Source of the DNA: an uncultured Dokdonia sp.
GTDB lineage: Bacteria > Bacteroidota > Bacteroidia > Flavobacteriales > Flavobacteriaceae
Direction: 5' to 3'
Assembly: GCF_947492535.1 (NCBI RefSeq)
Contig: NZ_CANLNH010000006.1
Location: forward strand, 1-64,000
DNA length: 64,000 bases
Part shown: positions 36,531-44,813 of the stretch, piece by piece
Layout of the letters: each line of letters starts with the position of its first letter
Numbering within the stretch: the stretch's first letter is position 1
The notes under the pieces: generated by a model
Database searches by the model: none
Seen by the model: the letters and a program-made list of their open reading frames with translations, nothing else
What the model was told of the DNA's origin: nothing
Translations under genes and position numbers: made by a program

Positions 36531-37706
36531 TTATTGAATAAAAGTTACTTTAGAAATTTTACCGTTTTGCACTTCGTAAATGGCGACAGCACTAAAACTC
36601 CTTCCGTTAGCGGTTACATATTCTTCGTCAATTACTTTATTACCTAAAACTATTCTATTTTTTATTTCGGCATGTAAATCTGGTGTTCTTTTAAAGAATC
36701 CATCAAATAGTGTACGTAGTTCTTCTTTTCCTTCATTTGTTTTATTATTAGGAAAATCAAAAAGCTGTATGTTATTGCTATACGTAGCTAAGAATGCATC
36801 AATATCTCTAGCATTATAGGCGTCTAGTTGTTTTTGAACAATGATTTCTGGAGATACATCAGAAACAATCGCTAGCATTGATGATGTTGGATTTGTAGTA
36901 ACTCTTGTAATATTATATACGTTTGGATCTTGAAAACTTGTGAGTATTTTCCATCGAGTATCTGTTTTAGGGTTAAACGCATAGATGGTATTTCCTTTTG
37001 GCATAAGAATAGTTCCGTTGTTAAGCCAACACATATCTTCTGCTTCTGGAACAGTTTCAATAATTTTTTGTGTTACTCCCGTAATTGGATCTAATGATTT
37101 TATTTGCCATTGCTCGTTTTCTTTACTGATATAACTGATAAGATTAGAATTTGGGATTTTATGAAGGGAGCGTCCAATCTTTTTTTGTTGTGTATAATTA
37201 GTACCGTCTTTTAGATGAGAAACGACAAGATCTAAACCTCCATCGGCAAGTACGGATGAGATGAGAATATTTTCAGAGTACCATGTGTGATAACCAATGA
37301 CTAAATCCTTAACTACTTCTTTGTTTTTACCAGTTTTGAAATCATAACTGTATAAGCGTTGTAAGCCTGTTGTATCTAACCTGATAGCTGATACTGCTTT
37401 TTGGTTTGGAATTTTAGTAGGGGAGTACTCACTCCCGAATCCTGTATCATTTATCCAAGTTACTTTTTTATCTCTTACATTATAACTAGCAATATCGGTT
37501 TGTCCATTACGTGTACTTGCAAATAGCACTTGGTTATCGTTATAAAATGAAGGTTGATTATCATACCCCTCATTATTGGATATGTTTTGCTGATTGGTGA
37601 GTGTTATGGTATTCTCATTTGGAGTAATGGTAAAGAGATACACTTCTGTATTTGATTGTGCCACAGCAAAAAATGGGCACAAAAGAAAGAGTATTAAAAT
37701 GCGCAT
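36531..37706 (-). CDS. TolB-like beta-propeller fused to a SnoaL/NTF2-like domain
   Basis: 391 residues. Signal peptide ends FAVAQ (about 16). Residues about 20-280 form PD40/TolB-type blades (QPSFYNDNQVLFASTRNGQT, YSYDFKTGKN, NNGTILMPKGNTIYAF). From about 283 (EIIVQKQLDAYNARDIDAFL) an NTF2/SnoaL-like domain follows to the C-terminus. The same gene joins a protein-interaction propeller to a small ligand- or catalysis-type fold. The function is unknown. Confidence 0.85.
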   Translation of the reverse strand: MRILILFLLCPFFAVAQSNTEVYLFTITPNENTITLTNQQNISNNEGYDNQPSFYNDNQVLFASTRNGQTDIASYNVRDKKVTWINDTGFGSEYSPTKIPNQKAVSAIRLDTTGLQRLYSYDFKTGKNKEVVKDLVIGYHTWYSENILISSVLADGGLDLVVSHLKDGTNYTQQKKIGRSLHKIPNSNLISYISKENEQWQIKSLDPITGVTQKIIETVPEAEDMCWLNNGTILMPKGNTIYAFNPKTDTRWKILTSFQDPNVYNITRVTTNPTSSMLAIVSDVSPEIIVQKQLDAYNARDIDAFLATYSNNIQLFDFPNNKTNEGKEELRTLFDGFFKRTPDLHAEIKNRIVLGNKVIDEEYVTANGRSFSAVAIYEVQNGKISKVTFIQ

Positions 37707-37738
37707 ACGGTTGGTTTTGCCCTAAAGATAAGGCATCA

Positions 37739-37758
37739 TACGCTTTCGCGAAAGCGTA
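37739..37758. repeat. TTTCGCGAAA palindrome, copy 9
   Basis: TACGCTTTCGCGAAAGCGTA, intergenic between the TolB-SnoaL gene and the T9SS pair. Confidence 0.95.
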
Positions 37759-37787
37759 CTCAGTATTTTACACATAAAGAGTAACTT

Positions 37788-38675
37788 TTATTTTACAATA
37801 AATTTTTGTGTATCAAGGATGACCCCGTTTTGTTCTATTTGATAGAAATAAATACCAGAAGAAGGAAAGTCATTATGATTGATAATTGTAGTAGGAGTGA
37901 TGATTTTTTTCCGATTGATGTATTGCCCTAAGACATTGTAAAAGGAAATGATTGTATTATTCTGAAAATTATTGATGGTTAGTGTAGATTGATCTCTAAT
38001 AGGATTTGGAGTAAGTGATGCTGTTATTTCTGGAACTTCAGAAATATTTAATAAGCTACAATTTCCTTCTTCGCTAAAAGGGAAAAACTCTATTCCATCA
38101 CCAAAACACCCTAAATTGTAACTAGCATCTATTACACTTCTAAATGGATTTATCAAATTTGTGGTAGACCCTATACCTTCAATCCATTGTTCAAAATCAG
38201 AAATAAAAGAATCAGGAGTAGGAACATCAAATGTGATGACTTTACGCATTTCTCCTGCTATAAACTCATTAGTAACTGCTGTTACATCTGCAAGTCCATT
38301 TTGATTTGTGTCTTCTACAGGAATTATAGAGGCGCTATCTCCTACTTCAAGAGTGAAGTCATAGAGTATAGACTCTTCGTCCTGATTTGTACTTAAGATA
38401 TAAATGGTAGATGCTTCTTCTCTTAAATAACTAGAGAACTGCCATTGATTTGTAAAAGTGTTATAAAACTCTATGGTAGTATATGTGATCTCATTTATGA
38501 CTTCTTGGCCATTGGTTCTATAACCTGAAATTTCAAAATCATTACAATCAGGAAGATCTCCACAAAATTGAGTAATCTCAACAGTCCATCGATTCCCTTG
38601 ATCTATCATAGAGAAGTTTTGGGCATTGAATTCAAAAATCGTGAGTAGTAGTGTTACTAGTAATAGTTTTTTCAT
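37788..38675 (-). CDS. T9SS type A sorting-domain protein, copy 2 of a tandem pair
   Basis: 295 residues. Signal peptide ends FNAQ. The middle holds the segment ILYDFTLEVGDSA and ADVTAVTNEFIAGEMRKV, shared with the gene before it. The C-terminal sorting domain (SLTPNPIRDQSTLTINNF, FYNVLGQYIN, SGIYFYQIEQNG, KFIVK) marks it as exported by the type IX system. Gap of 8 nt to the related upstream gene: a recent tandem duplication and one transcript. Confidence 0.92.
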   Translation of the reverse strand: MKKLLLVTLLLTIFEFNAQNFSMIDQGNRWTVEITQFCGDLPDCNDFEISGYRTNGQEVINEITYTTIEFYNTFTNQWQFSSYLREEASTIYILSTNQDEESILYDFTLEVGDSASIIPVEDTNQNGLADVTAVTNEFIAGEMRKVITFDVPTPDSFISDFEQWIEGIGSTTNLINPFRSVIDASYNLGCFGDGIEFFPFSEEGNCSLLNISEVPEITASLTPNPIRDQSTLTINNFQNNTIISFYNVLGQYINRKKIITPTTIINHNDFPSSGIYFYQIEQNGVILDTQKFIVK

Positions 38676-38683
38676 AGCTGTAA

Positions 38684-39568
38684 TTATTTTACAATAAACT
38701 TTTGTGTATCAACGACAATTCCGTCTTGTGCTATTTGATAGAAATAAATACCAGAAGAAGGGAAATCAGAACGATTAACGATTGTAGTATTATTTGTGAG
38801 TTCTTTTTGACGTAAACGTTGTCCTAAAGTATTATAGAAAATGATGGTCGTATTGTTTTGAAAGGTATTGATGGTTAACGTAGATTGTTCTGTAATAGGG
38901 TTTGGAGTTAATTGGGTTGTTATTTCTAAAACCTCAGGAGTACTCAATAATTCATTACATTCTTCTTCAGAAGAAGAAAAAGAAAAGATTTCTTCTCCAT
39001 TATTAAAGCAATCTACTATAAATACAAGATCACAAAGTAAAAAGTCAGGATTCGTAGGTTCATTTGCAGAACCTATGCCTTCAATCCATTGGAGATTGCT
39101 AGAAAAATTTGATCCATATCCAATATCAAAAGTGATCACTTTTCTATCATAACCCGCTATAAACTCTGTAGAGACTTCTATAACATCTGCTAGACCATTA
39201 TTATTTTCGTCATCGACACAAGATGCTTCAGGACCTATTTCTACAGTATCACCTACTTCTAGTGTAAAATCATATAATATACTCTCTTCTTCATTTTCGA
39301 CATATTGATAAACAATACCTTCTTCTTCTCTTATATATAGTTCCTCAAGACCACTTAAAATAGTATACGTGATATTATTTATGAAAATTTCGCCCGTAAT
39401 CTCAGCAGCATACAGACCCGTAGGATTACAACCTGATTCAGGATTAGTATCACAGTGACCATCATACCATCTGACTCCCCATTTATTTCCTTGATCTGTT
39501 ATAGAAAATTCCTGAGCGTGAATCGCTGTCATTACAAAGAGTAGGATGATAAGTAATTTTATTTTCAT
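38684..39568 (-). CDS. T9SS type A sorting-domain protein, copy 1 of a tandem pair
   Basis: 294 residues. Signal peptide ends IHAQ. It shares DQGNKWGV near the start, YIREEEGIVYQY, ILYDFTLEVGDTV and FIAGYDRKVITFD with the downstream copy, and a nearly identical C-terminal sorting domain (LTPNPITEQSTLTI ... FYNTLGQRLR ... SGIYFYQIAQDG). The passenger domain is not recognised. The ILYDF/REExGIVYQY pattern also appears in the secreted protein at 62712-63269. Confidence 0.92.
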   Translation of the reverse strand: MKIKLLIILLFVMTAIHAQEFSITDQGNKWGVRWYDGHCDTNPESGCNPTGLYAAEITGEIFINNITYTILSGLEELYIREEEGIVYQYVENEEESILYDFTLEVGDTVEIGPEASCVDDENNNGLADVIEVSTEFIAGYDRKVITFDIGYGSNFSSNLQWIEGIGSANEPTNPDFLLCDLVFIVDCFNNGEEIFSFSSSEEECNELLSTPEVLEITTQLTPNPITEQSTLTINTFQNNTTIIFYNTLGQRLRQKELTNNTTIVNRSDFPSSGIYFYQIAQDGIVVDTQKFIVK

Positions 39569-39841
39569 AGCATCTTAATTAGATGATTTTAAAGATACTA
39601 AAAAGAATGTAAGCATTCATATTATACACTAATGTTACTTAGTACACTCCTGCCTGCCTGTCAGCAGACAGGTTCACGAAAGCGTACTAATGATGAGAAC
39701 TATTATAATCATATATTATAAAGTGTTCGTTTTTAATTAGTAAGTACTGCCTTAAATTATCTGAAATAGGGTGTTGTTTGTTTTTTCCATAAGGATATAA
39801 TACTACCTTTTGGCATATTAACCATAAAAATATTTGATATT
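39569..39841. other. Intergenic region upstream of the GG-leader peptide gene
   Basis: It contains a hairpin element CCTGTC-AGCA-GACAGG (39657-39672) followed by a half palindrome CACGAAAGCGTAC (39675-39687), and a possible weak promoter (TTG 39778-39780, TACCTTTTG at 39804-39812) for the peptide gene. The rest is AT-rich with nothing recognised. Confidence 0.4.
39649..39687. repeat. CCTGCCTG hairpin abutting a half copy of the genome palindrome
   Basis: CCTGCCTG, then the stem CCTGTC-AGCA-GACAGG, then CACGAAAGCGTAC. The last part equals the right half of the TTTCGCGAAA palindrome with one change, so the left half seems to have been replaced by the hairpin. Confidence 0.6.
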
Positions 39842-40012
39842 ATGTTAAAAAACATTTCAACATTAGGAACCTCATTAAGTAAGAAAGAGCAAGAACAAAT
39901 TCAAGGAGGATTTAACAATGGATTCTGCTGGAGAAATTCAGACTGTTATTGTGAGTTTTTAGGTCCTGGTGATACGTATTGTGGAAGTAATAATTATTGT
40001 CAGTTTTGGTAG
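39842..40012 (+). CDS. Double-glycine-leader, Cys-rich peptide (bacteriocin-like precursor)
   Basis: 56 residues. The leader MLKNISTLGTSLSKKEQEQ ends QIQGG at 23, the double-glycine site used by C39 peptidase/ABC exporters, and resembles the Bacteroidota natural-product leader type (LxxLGxxLSxxEQxxIxGG). The mature part would be 33 residues with five Cys (C29, C35, C37, C47, C53) and three Trp/aromatic clusters (FCWRNSDCYCEF, TYCGSNNYCQFW). There is a terminator right after it, so it is a single-gene transcript. No exporter or modifying enzyme is nearby. It may be a bacteriocin, a signal, or a RiPP precursor; the leader is seen, the function is inferred. Confidence 0.8.
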   Translation: MLKNISTLGTSLSKKEQEQIQGGFNNGFCWRNSDCYCEFLGPGDTYCGSNNYCQFW

Positions 40013-40043
40013 ACAATTCATTCTATGAATAAGAAAAATAAGA

Positions 40044-40080
40044 AAACAGGAGTAACTTACTAGTTATTCTTGTTTTTTTT
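40044..40080 (+). terminator. Rho-independent terminator after the GG-leader peptide
   Basis: AACAGGAGTAACT-TACT-AGTTATTCTTGTT, a 13-bp stem with two wobble pairs, followed by a long T-run. It could also end the minus-strand gene that stops at 40087. Confidence 0.75.
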
Positions 40081-40086
40081 TGCGTA

Positions 40087-40836
40087 TTACATATCTCTAT
40101 ATCGCCTTGTAGAATCATAGCCTGCAGAATCATATGGCGCATCTGTATCCATAGTATTCTTTTTATACATAGGTTGATATGTTTTCATGGTGGATGCATC
40201 CCATAATGGCACCCCTAAAAATTCTGATATAATAATAGCTTCCTTTTGAATAGCTTCATATTTAGCATGATCGACTACATTATAACGGTCACCATCTTCA
40301 AACACAAAGTTTAATTCATAGCTGGTATAGCTACTATTTTTTGATCGAACATATTCAGGGATAATTTGTAATGCGCCAATCGTATCTAATTTGATATGAT
40401 TTTTTGTGTTTGTACGTTGAAGACTATTTACGGGTTTTTTAAAACTCTTGTAAAAATACCCTAGTCTTTTATCTAGGACTATAGGGCGAAAGTGCATGTA
40501 GAGTAAATAAAACCCCACTGCTGGAAAAATTAAAATAAATAAGAAGAAATATTTAGTCTCTCCTTCTGTTTCAAAAAAACCTCCACTAAAAAAGAATACA
40601 ACAAAGATAGAGGGCATTAGTGTAAATACTAAGGCAAATAATAATCCTGCAGTAGATCCTTTATAATGTAATTCTGAAGATGATACTTCTTTTAATGTGC
40701 GTGTTTTAAAATTTGCCCCGCCACTTGCTTGCGGATGCCAAGCTGTTTTATCTGCTAATGGGTCGTCAAACGCAGATACATCAAGTGGTTTAGGCTTCAT
40801 GCTTTTTGTAATACGCTCAAAAAAACTTCGTAACAT
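40087..40836 (-). CDS. Membrane protein of unknown function, linked to uvrA
   Basis: 249 residues. Two TM helices (about 64-83 and 94-113), then a cytoplasmic or periplasmic beta-rich region with ELNFVFEDGDRYNVVDH and a Tyr/Asp-rich tail (APYDSAGYDSTRRYRDM). No family was recognised. It follows uvrA by 4 nt and is surely co-transcribed with it; whether it acts in repair is not known. Confidence 0.8.
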   Translation of the reverse strand: MLRSFFERITKSMKPKPLDVSAFDDPLADKTAWHPQASGGANFKTRTLKEVSSSELHYKGSTAGLLFALVFTLMPSIFVVFFFSGGFFETEGETKYFFLFILIFPAVGFYLLYMHFRPIVLDKRLGYFYKSFKKPVNSLQRTNTKNHIKLDTIGALQIIPEYVRSKNSSYTSYELNFVFEDGDRYNVVDHAKYEAIQKEAIIISEFLGVPLWDASTMKTYQPMYKKNTMDTDAPYDSAGYDSTRRYRDM

Positions 40837-40840
40837 CTGA

Positions 40841-43648
40841 TTATACTTTTTCTTTTAAATACTGACCTGTATATGATTTTTTAGATTTGACAACTTCTTC
40901 CGGAGTACCTTGTGCAATAATATTCCCGCCATGTTTTCCTCCTGTAAGCCCAAGATCAATAACATAATCGGCACATTTTACTAAATCCATATTATGCTCT
41001 ACCACAATAATACTATGCCCTTTTTCTATAAGTGCTTCAAAAGAGGCAACTAATTTATTAATATCGTGAAAGTGCAATCCTGTGGTTGGTTCATCAAATA
41101 TAAATAATGCTTTGTCTTTTGTATTTCCTTTTACAAGGAAAGACGCAAGCTTAATACGTTGGGCTTCGCCTCCAGATAGGGTAGAAGAGCTCTGCCCTAA
41201 AGTCACATACCCTAATCCTACATCTTGAAGCGGTTTTAACTTACGTGTGATTTTTGCTTCATTATGTTCAGAAAAGAAAGCTACGGCGTCATCTATAGTC
41301 ATGGTTAAGATATCATCAATATTTTTATCATTGAAGGTTACCTCTAATACTTCTTTTTTAAATCGTTTTCCTTTACAGTTATCACATTCTAAATGCACAT
41401 CTGCCATAAATTGCATTTCGATAGTGACTTCACCTTCTCCTTTACACGTCTCACAACGACCTCCGTCTACATTAAAAGAAAAATGCTTTGATTTGTAGTT
41501 ACGTATTTTGCTTAGCTTCTGATTTTCATATAATTTTCGGATGTCGTCATACGCTTTTATATAGGTAACAGGATTAGAACGAGACGATCTCCCTATAGGA
41601 TTTTGATCAACAAATTCTACTGTTTTTACAGTATCAAACTTTCCTTTGATTTCTGTAAACTGTCCTGCTTTTTGACCATAACCACCTATTTCTTTTAATA
41701 GCGCAGGATATAGAAGTTTACGAACTAAGGTACTTTTTCCACTACCCGAAACCCCAGTTACTGCTGTAAAGGCTCCTAATGGAAATCGGACATCAATATT
41801 TTTTAAGTTATTTTCTCTAGCGCCTATAATATCTACATAGAAATCTGTTTTTCTACGTGTTGATGGAAGGGCTATTTCTTTAGTGCCATTTAAGTACTGT
41901 GCTGTTAGTGAGTCACTATTAAGAATATCTTGATACGTACCCGTTGCCACTACATGTCCTCCAAAGGTTCCTGCTTCTGGTCCTATATCTATAATCTCAT
42001 CGGCGGCTTTCATGATATCTTCATCATGTTCTACTACAATGACTGTATTACCAAGATCACGTAATGATTTAAGTACTTCTATCAGCTTTTCAGTGTCTTT
42101 CGGATGTAAACCAATACTAGGTTCATCTAAGATATACATAGACCCTACAAGACTACTTCCCAAAGACGTGGCTAGATTAATACGTTGTGATTCACCACCA
42201 GATAACGTATTTGATTTTCGATTCAAGGTTAAATAATCTAATCCTACTTTAGATAAGAATTCAAGTCGGCTATTAATTTCTTTTAAGAGACGCTTAGCTA
42301 CTGTTGTATCATATTCATTTAGTGCTAGATTTTTAAAGTAATCTGCGACATCGTTAAGAGGCAGTGTCACAAGATCAATAATATTCTTATCGCCAACTTT
42401 CACATAGGTCGCTTCTGGTCGTAGGCGTTTTCCTTTACACGTATTACACTTTGTTTTTCCACGATAACGCGATAACATCACACGATTTTGAATCTTATAG
42501 GCTTTAGATTCTAAAAATTCAAAGAATTGGTTAATTCCTTCAAAATGCTCGTTACCATCCCATAATACTTGTTTCTGCTCTTCAGAAAGTTCGAAATAGG
42601 GTTTGTGTATAGGGAAGTCAAATTTGTATGCACTATTAACTAATTGATCTCTATAGTAACTCATACTTTCTCCTCTCCATGGGAATACGCAGTTTTCAAA
42701 TACAGAAAGTCCTGTATTGGGAATTACGAGATCTTCATCAATACCTATGACATCTCCATATCCTTCACAAGTAGGACACGCGCCGTATGGATTGTTAAAA
42801 CTAAATAAATGTACATTGGGTTCTAGGAATAGCATTCCATCCAACTCAAACTTATTTGAGAAATGCCTGAGCGTGTGATCACTGAGTGTTTCTATAAATA
42901 ATTCCCCTTTACCTTCAAAAAATGCAGTTTGAACAGCATCTGCGAGTCGATTACTAAAATCTTCATCGTCAGGATTTGTGACAATTCGATCTACAACCAG
43001 CTGAACATCTGATGCTTTTATTTTCTTTATGGCGTCTAACGCGTCTATACGTTTTACCTCGTCTTTTACTTTTACTCTTGCATATCCTTGTTGTTGGAGT
43101 GCTTTGAGTTTGTCCTGTAATTTGCGGCCTTCTTCTAAGTGCATAGGAGCGAGGAGGAGGAGTTTTTCCGCTTTCGCGAAAGCGTTTACATACCTAACCA
43201 CATCGGTAACCGTATCTTTTTTTACCTGATTGCCAGAAACTGGAGATATTGTTTTTCCAATACGTGCATATAATAACTTTAGGTAATCATAAATCTCTGT
43301 AGAAGTACCCACTGTCGATCTTGGGTTTGTAGAATTTACCTTTTGCTCTATCGCTATAGCAGGAGCAATCCCTTTAATATAATCTACTTTCGGTTTATCC
43401 AAACGCCCTAAAAACTGTCTTGCATAGGAAGAAAGACTTTCTACATAGCGACGTTGTCCTTCTGCATATAATGTATCAAACGCAAGACTGGATTTCCCAG
43501 AACCAGAAAGCCCCGTAATTACCACTAGTTTATTACGCGGAATTACAGCATTTATATTCTTAAGATTATGAAGTTTTGCACCCTTGATAATGATATTATC
43601 TTTCGGATTTACAAGAGAAATGTCTACTGGCATGGTGTTTTTTTGCAT
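40841..43648 (-). CDS. uvrA: Excinuclease ABC subunit A
   Basis: 935 residues, full length. DNA-damage recognition ATPase of nucleotide excision repair, working as a dimer with UvrB. Two ABC cassettes with Walker [10 protein letters not shown] and GVSGSGKST and signatures LSGGESQRI and LSGGEAQRI; zinc modules [16 protein letters not shown] and [25 protein letters not shown] in the first cassette is encoded by the palindrome. A -7-like box (CAAAGATA, 43656-43663, minus strand) is so close to ATG 43648 that translation may start at Met6 (43633). Confidence 0.97.
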   Translation of the reverse strand: MQKNTMPVDISLVNPKDNIIIKGAKLHNLKNINAVIPRNKLVVITGLSGSGKSSLAFDTLYAEGQRRYVESLSSYARQFLGRLDKPKVDYIKGIAPAIAIEQKVNSTNPRSTVGTSTEIYDYLKLLYARIGKTISPVSGNQVKKDTVTDVVRYVNAFAKAEKLLLLAPMHLEEGRKLQDKLKALQQQGYARVKVKDEVKRIDALDAIKKIKASDVQLVVDRIVTNPDDEDFSNRLADAVQTAFFEGKGELFIETLSDHTLRHFSNKFELDGMLFLEPNVHLFSFNNPYGACPTCEGYGDVIGIDEDLVIPNTGLSVFENCVFPWRGESMSYYRDQLVNSAYKFDFPIHKPYFELSEEQKQVLWDGNEHFEGINQFFEFLESKAYKIQNRVMLSRYRGKTKCNTCKGKRLRPEATYVKVGDKNIIDLVTLPLNDVADYFKNLALNEYDTTVAKRLLKEINSRLEFLSKVGLDYLTLNRKSNTLSGGESQRINLATSLGSSLVGSMYILDEPSIGLHPKDTEKLIEVLKSLRDLGNTVIVVEHDEDIMKAADEIIDIGPEAGTFGGHVVATGTYQDILNSDSLTAQYLNGTKEIALPSTRRKTDFYVDIIGARENNLKNIDVRFPLGAFTAVTGVSGSGKSTLVRKLLYPALLKEIGGYGQKAGQFTEIKGKFDTVKTVEFVDQNPIGRSSRSNPVTYIKAYDDIRKLYENQKLSKIRNYKSKHFSFNVDGGRCETCKGEGEVTIEMQFMADVHLECDNCKGKRFKKEVLEVTFNDKNIDDILTMTIDDAVAFFSEHNEAKITRKLKPLQDVGLGYVTLGQSSSTLSGGEAQRIKLASFLVKGNTKDKALFIFDEPTTGLHFHDINKLVASFEALIEKGHSIIVVEHNMDLVKCADYVIDLGLTGGKHGGNIIAQGTPEEVVKSKKSYTGQYLKEKV
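43169..43184. repeat. TTTCGCGAAA palindrome, copy 10 (inside uvrA)
   Basis: CGCTTTCGCGAAAGCG, minus-strand reading AFAKA. Confidence 0.95.
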
Positions 43649-43655
43649 CTAAAGA

Positions 43656-43663
43656 CAAAGATA
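43656..43663 (-). promoter_or_regulatory. Possible -7 box of uvrA
   Basis: CAAAGATA on the plus strand is TATCTTTG on the minus strand, a perfect TAnnTTTG. No good TTG is found at the -33 spacing. Confidence 0.4.
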
Positions 43664-43730
43664 CTACTTCTGTTTCATACCGAAAACACTAGTGTTTTGG
43701 TATTTTTTTTAAAGAAATCATAAAAAAATT

Positions 43731-43762
43731 TTGTATTTGTCAAAAGAATACTAGTATATTTA
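43731..43762 (+). promoter_or_regulatory. Possible promoter of the sigma-factor gene
   Basis: TTG at 43731-43733, 21-nt spacer, TATATTTA at 43755-43762 (one mismatch to TAnnTTTG). Confidence 0.45.
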
Positions 43763-43871
43763 CAACTCTTAACACAATAAAACAAATTTCTGCCTATAGC
43801 ATATTATTACTTTTTTTAAAATGATGATTGAAAGGATTTATTCCTTCATAGTTAACCTACAAAAGTGTAAT

Positions 43872-44456
43872 ATGAAAACAGTGTTAATAGACGACGCCTC
43901 GCTCGTTAGTAATTACATCAAAGGAGATGAAAACTCACTAACAGTCTTAATTACAAGACACAAACAACGTATTTATAGTTTTATATACTCTAAAGTATAT
44001 GATAGGGATGTATCTGAAGATATTTTTCAAGATACGTTTATCAAAGTCATTAATACACTAAAAAAAGGTCGCTATAATGAAGAAGGTAAATTTCTTCCTT
44101 GGGTAATGCGTATCGCTCATAACTTAGTTATTGATCATTTTAGACGTAACAATCGTATGCCTAAGTTTGATAACGACGGGGAGTTCAGTATATTTTCTGT
44201 ATTGAGTGATAATTGTTTAAATGCTGAAAAACAACTAATTAAAGATCAAGTCGAATGTGATGTAAGACGTCTTATCGAAGAACTTCCAGATGATCAGAAA
44301 GAAGTACTTTATATGAGAGTATATCAAGAGATGAGCTTTAAAGATATTTCAGAAAAAACAGGAGTAAGTATCAATACAGCACTAGGAAGAATGCGTTATG
44401 CACTCATCAATCTTCGTAAGGTAATTGATAAACATAACATTATTTTAACAAATTAA
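43872..44456 (+). CDS. RNA polymerase sigma-70 factor (ECF-like)
   Basis: 194 residues from ATG 43872; an in-frame ATG at 43821 would add an N-terminus not typical for the family. Region 2 holds DVSEDIFQDTFIKVINTL and WVMRIAHNLVIDHFRR; region 4 holds LPDDQKEVLYMRVYQEMSFK and ISEKTGVSINTALGRMRYAL, the HTH that reads the -35 element. No anti-sigma gene is adjacent. A 49-residue protein follows. Confidence 0.93.
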   Translation: MKTVLIDDASLVSNYIKGDENSLTVLITRHKQRIYSFIYSKVYDRDVSEDIFQDTFIKVINTLKKGRYNEEGKFLPWVMRIAHNLVIDHFRRNNRMPKFDNDGEFSIFSVLSDNCLNAEKQLIKDQVECDVRRLIEELPDDQKEVLYMRVYQEMSFKDISEKTGVSINTALGRMRYALINLRKVIDKHNIILTN

Positions 44457-44513
44457 TATAATAATAAGAGTAATTGTACGTTATTGAGGTAATTATAAAC
44501 CAAAATTGCGCAC

Positions 44514-44663
44514 ATGGCAAAAATTTACTCTGAACCATCGCCGGGTAAACAGGCTGAAAATTACGAACCTAAGTCAGAAACTATACAGTTTCTACTTAAT
44601 TATTCTAAGGCTTTAAGTGTTATACATTATAAATCGATGAATTTTGAAGCAGTCATCAACTAA
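44514..44663 (+). CDS. 49-residue protein downstream of the sigma factor
   Basis: ATG 44514 to TAA 44661-44663. It begins MAKIYSEPSPGKQAENYEPK and continues as an amphipathic helix (SETIQFLLNYSKALSVI). It sits 57 nt after the sigma gene and directly before a perfect terminator, so it should share the sigma-factor transcript. Soluble, no signal peptide. It looks like a genuine small gene; a role as a sigma partner is only a guess from position. Confidence 0.75.
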   Translation: MAKIYSEPSPGKQAENYEPKSETIQFLLNYSKALSVIHYKSMNFEAVIN

Positions 44664-44671
44664 ACTTTGTG

Positions 44672-44702
44672 AAAAGCCCAATCGTGAGATTGGGCTTTTT
44701 TT
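44672..44702 (+). terminator. Rho-independent terminator after the 49-residue gene
   Basis: AAAAGCCCAATC-GTGA-GATTGGGCTTTT, a perfect 12-bp stem, followed by T-rich sequence. Confidence 0.95.
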
Positions 44703-44708
44703 ATTGGC

Positions 44709-44792
44709 ACCACCAAAGGGTTTGATACTCCGAGGCTTGCCTCGAAATTAAAATTCAGTTTCGTATAAATGCCTGGTGGGCTTGCCCCGAGG
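44709..44792. repeat. Paired GAGGC/GGGGC hairpin element
   Basis: Perfect CGAGGC-TT-GCCTCG at 44731-44744, and a related CCTGGTGGGCTTGCCCCGAG at 44772-44791; CCACCA (44710-44715) and TGGTGG (44774-44779) could also pair. It resembles a dispersed palindromic element rather than a gene. Confidence 0.6.
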
Positions 44793-44813
44793 TAGTTTAC
44801 TTTTTGTCAAAAA

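Noticed and set aside
37739-37758. Palindrome as an ordinary terminator
   Set aside because: No T-run follows it, and identical copies lie inside genes, so termination is not its main role.
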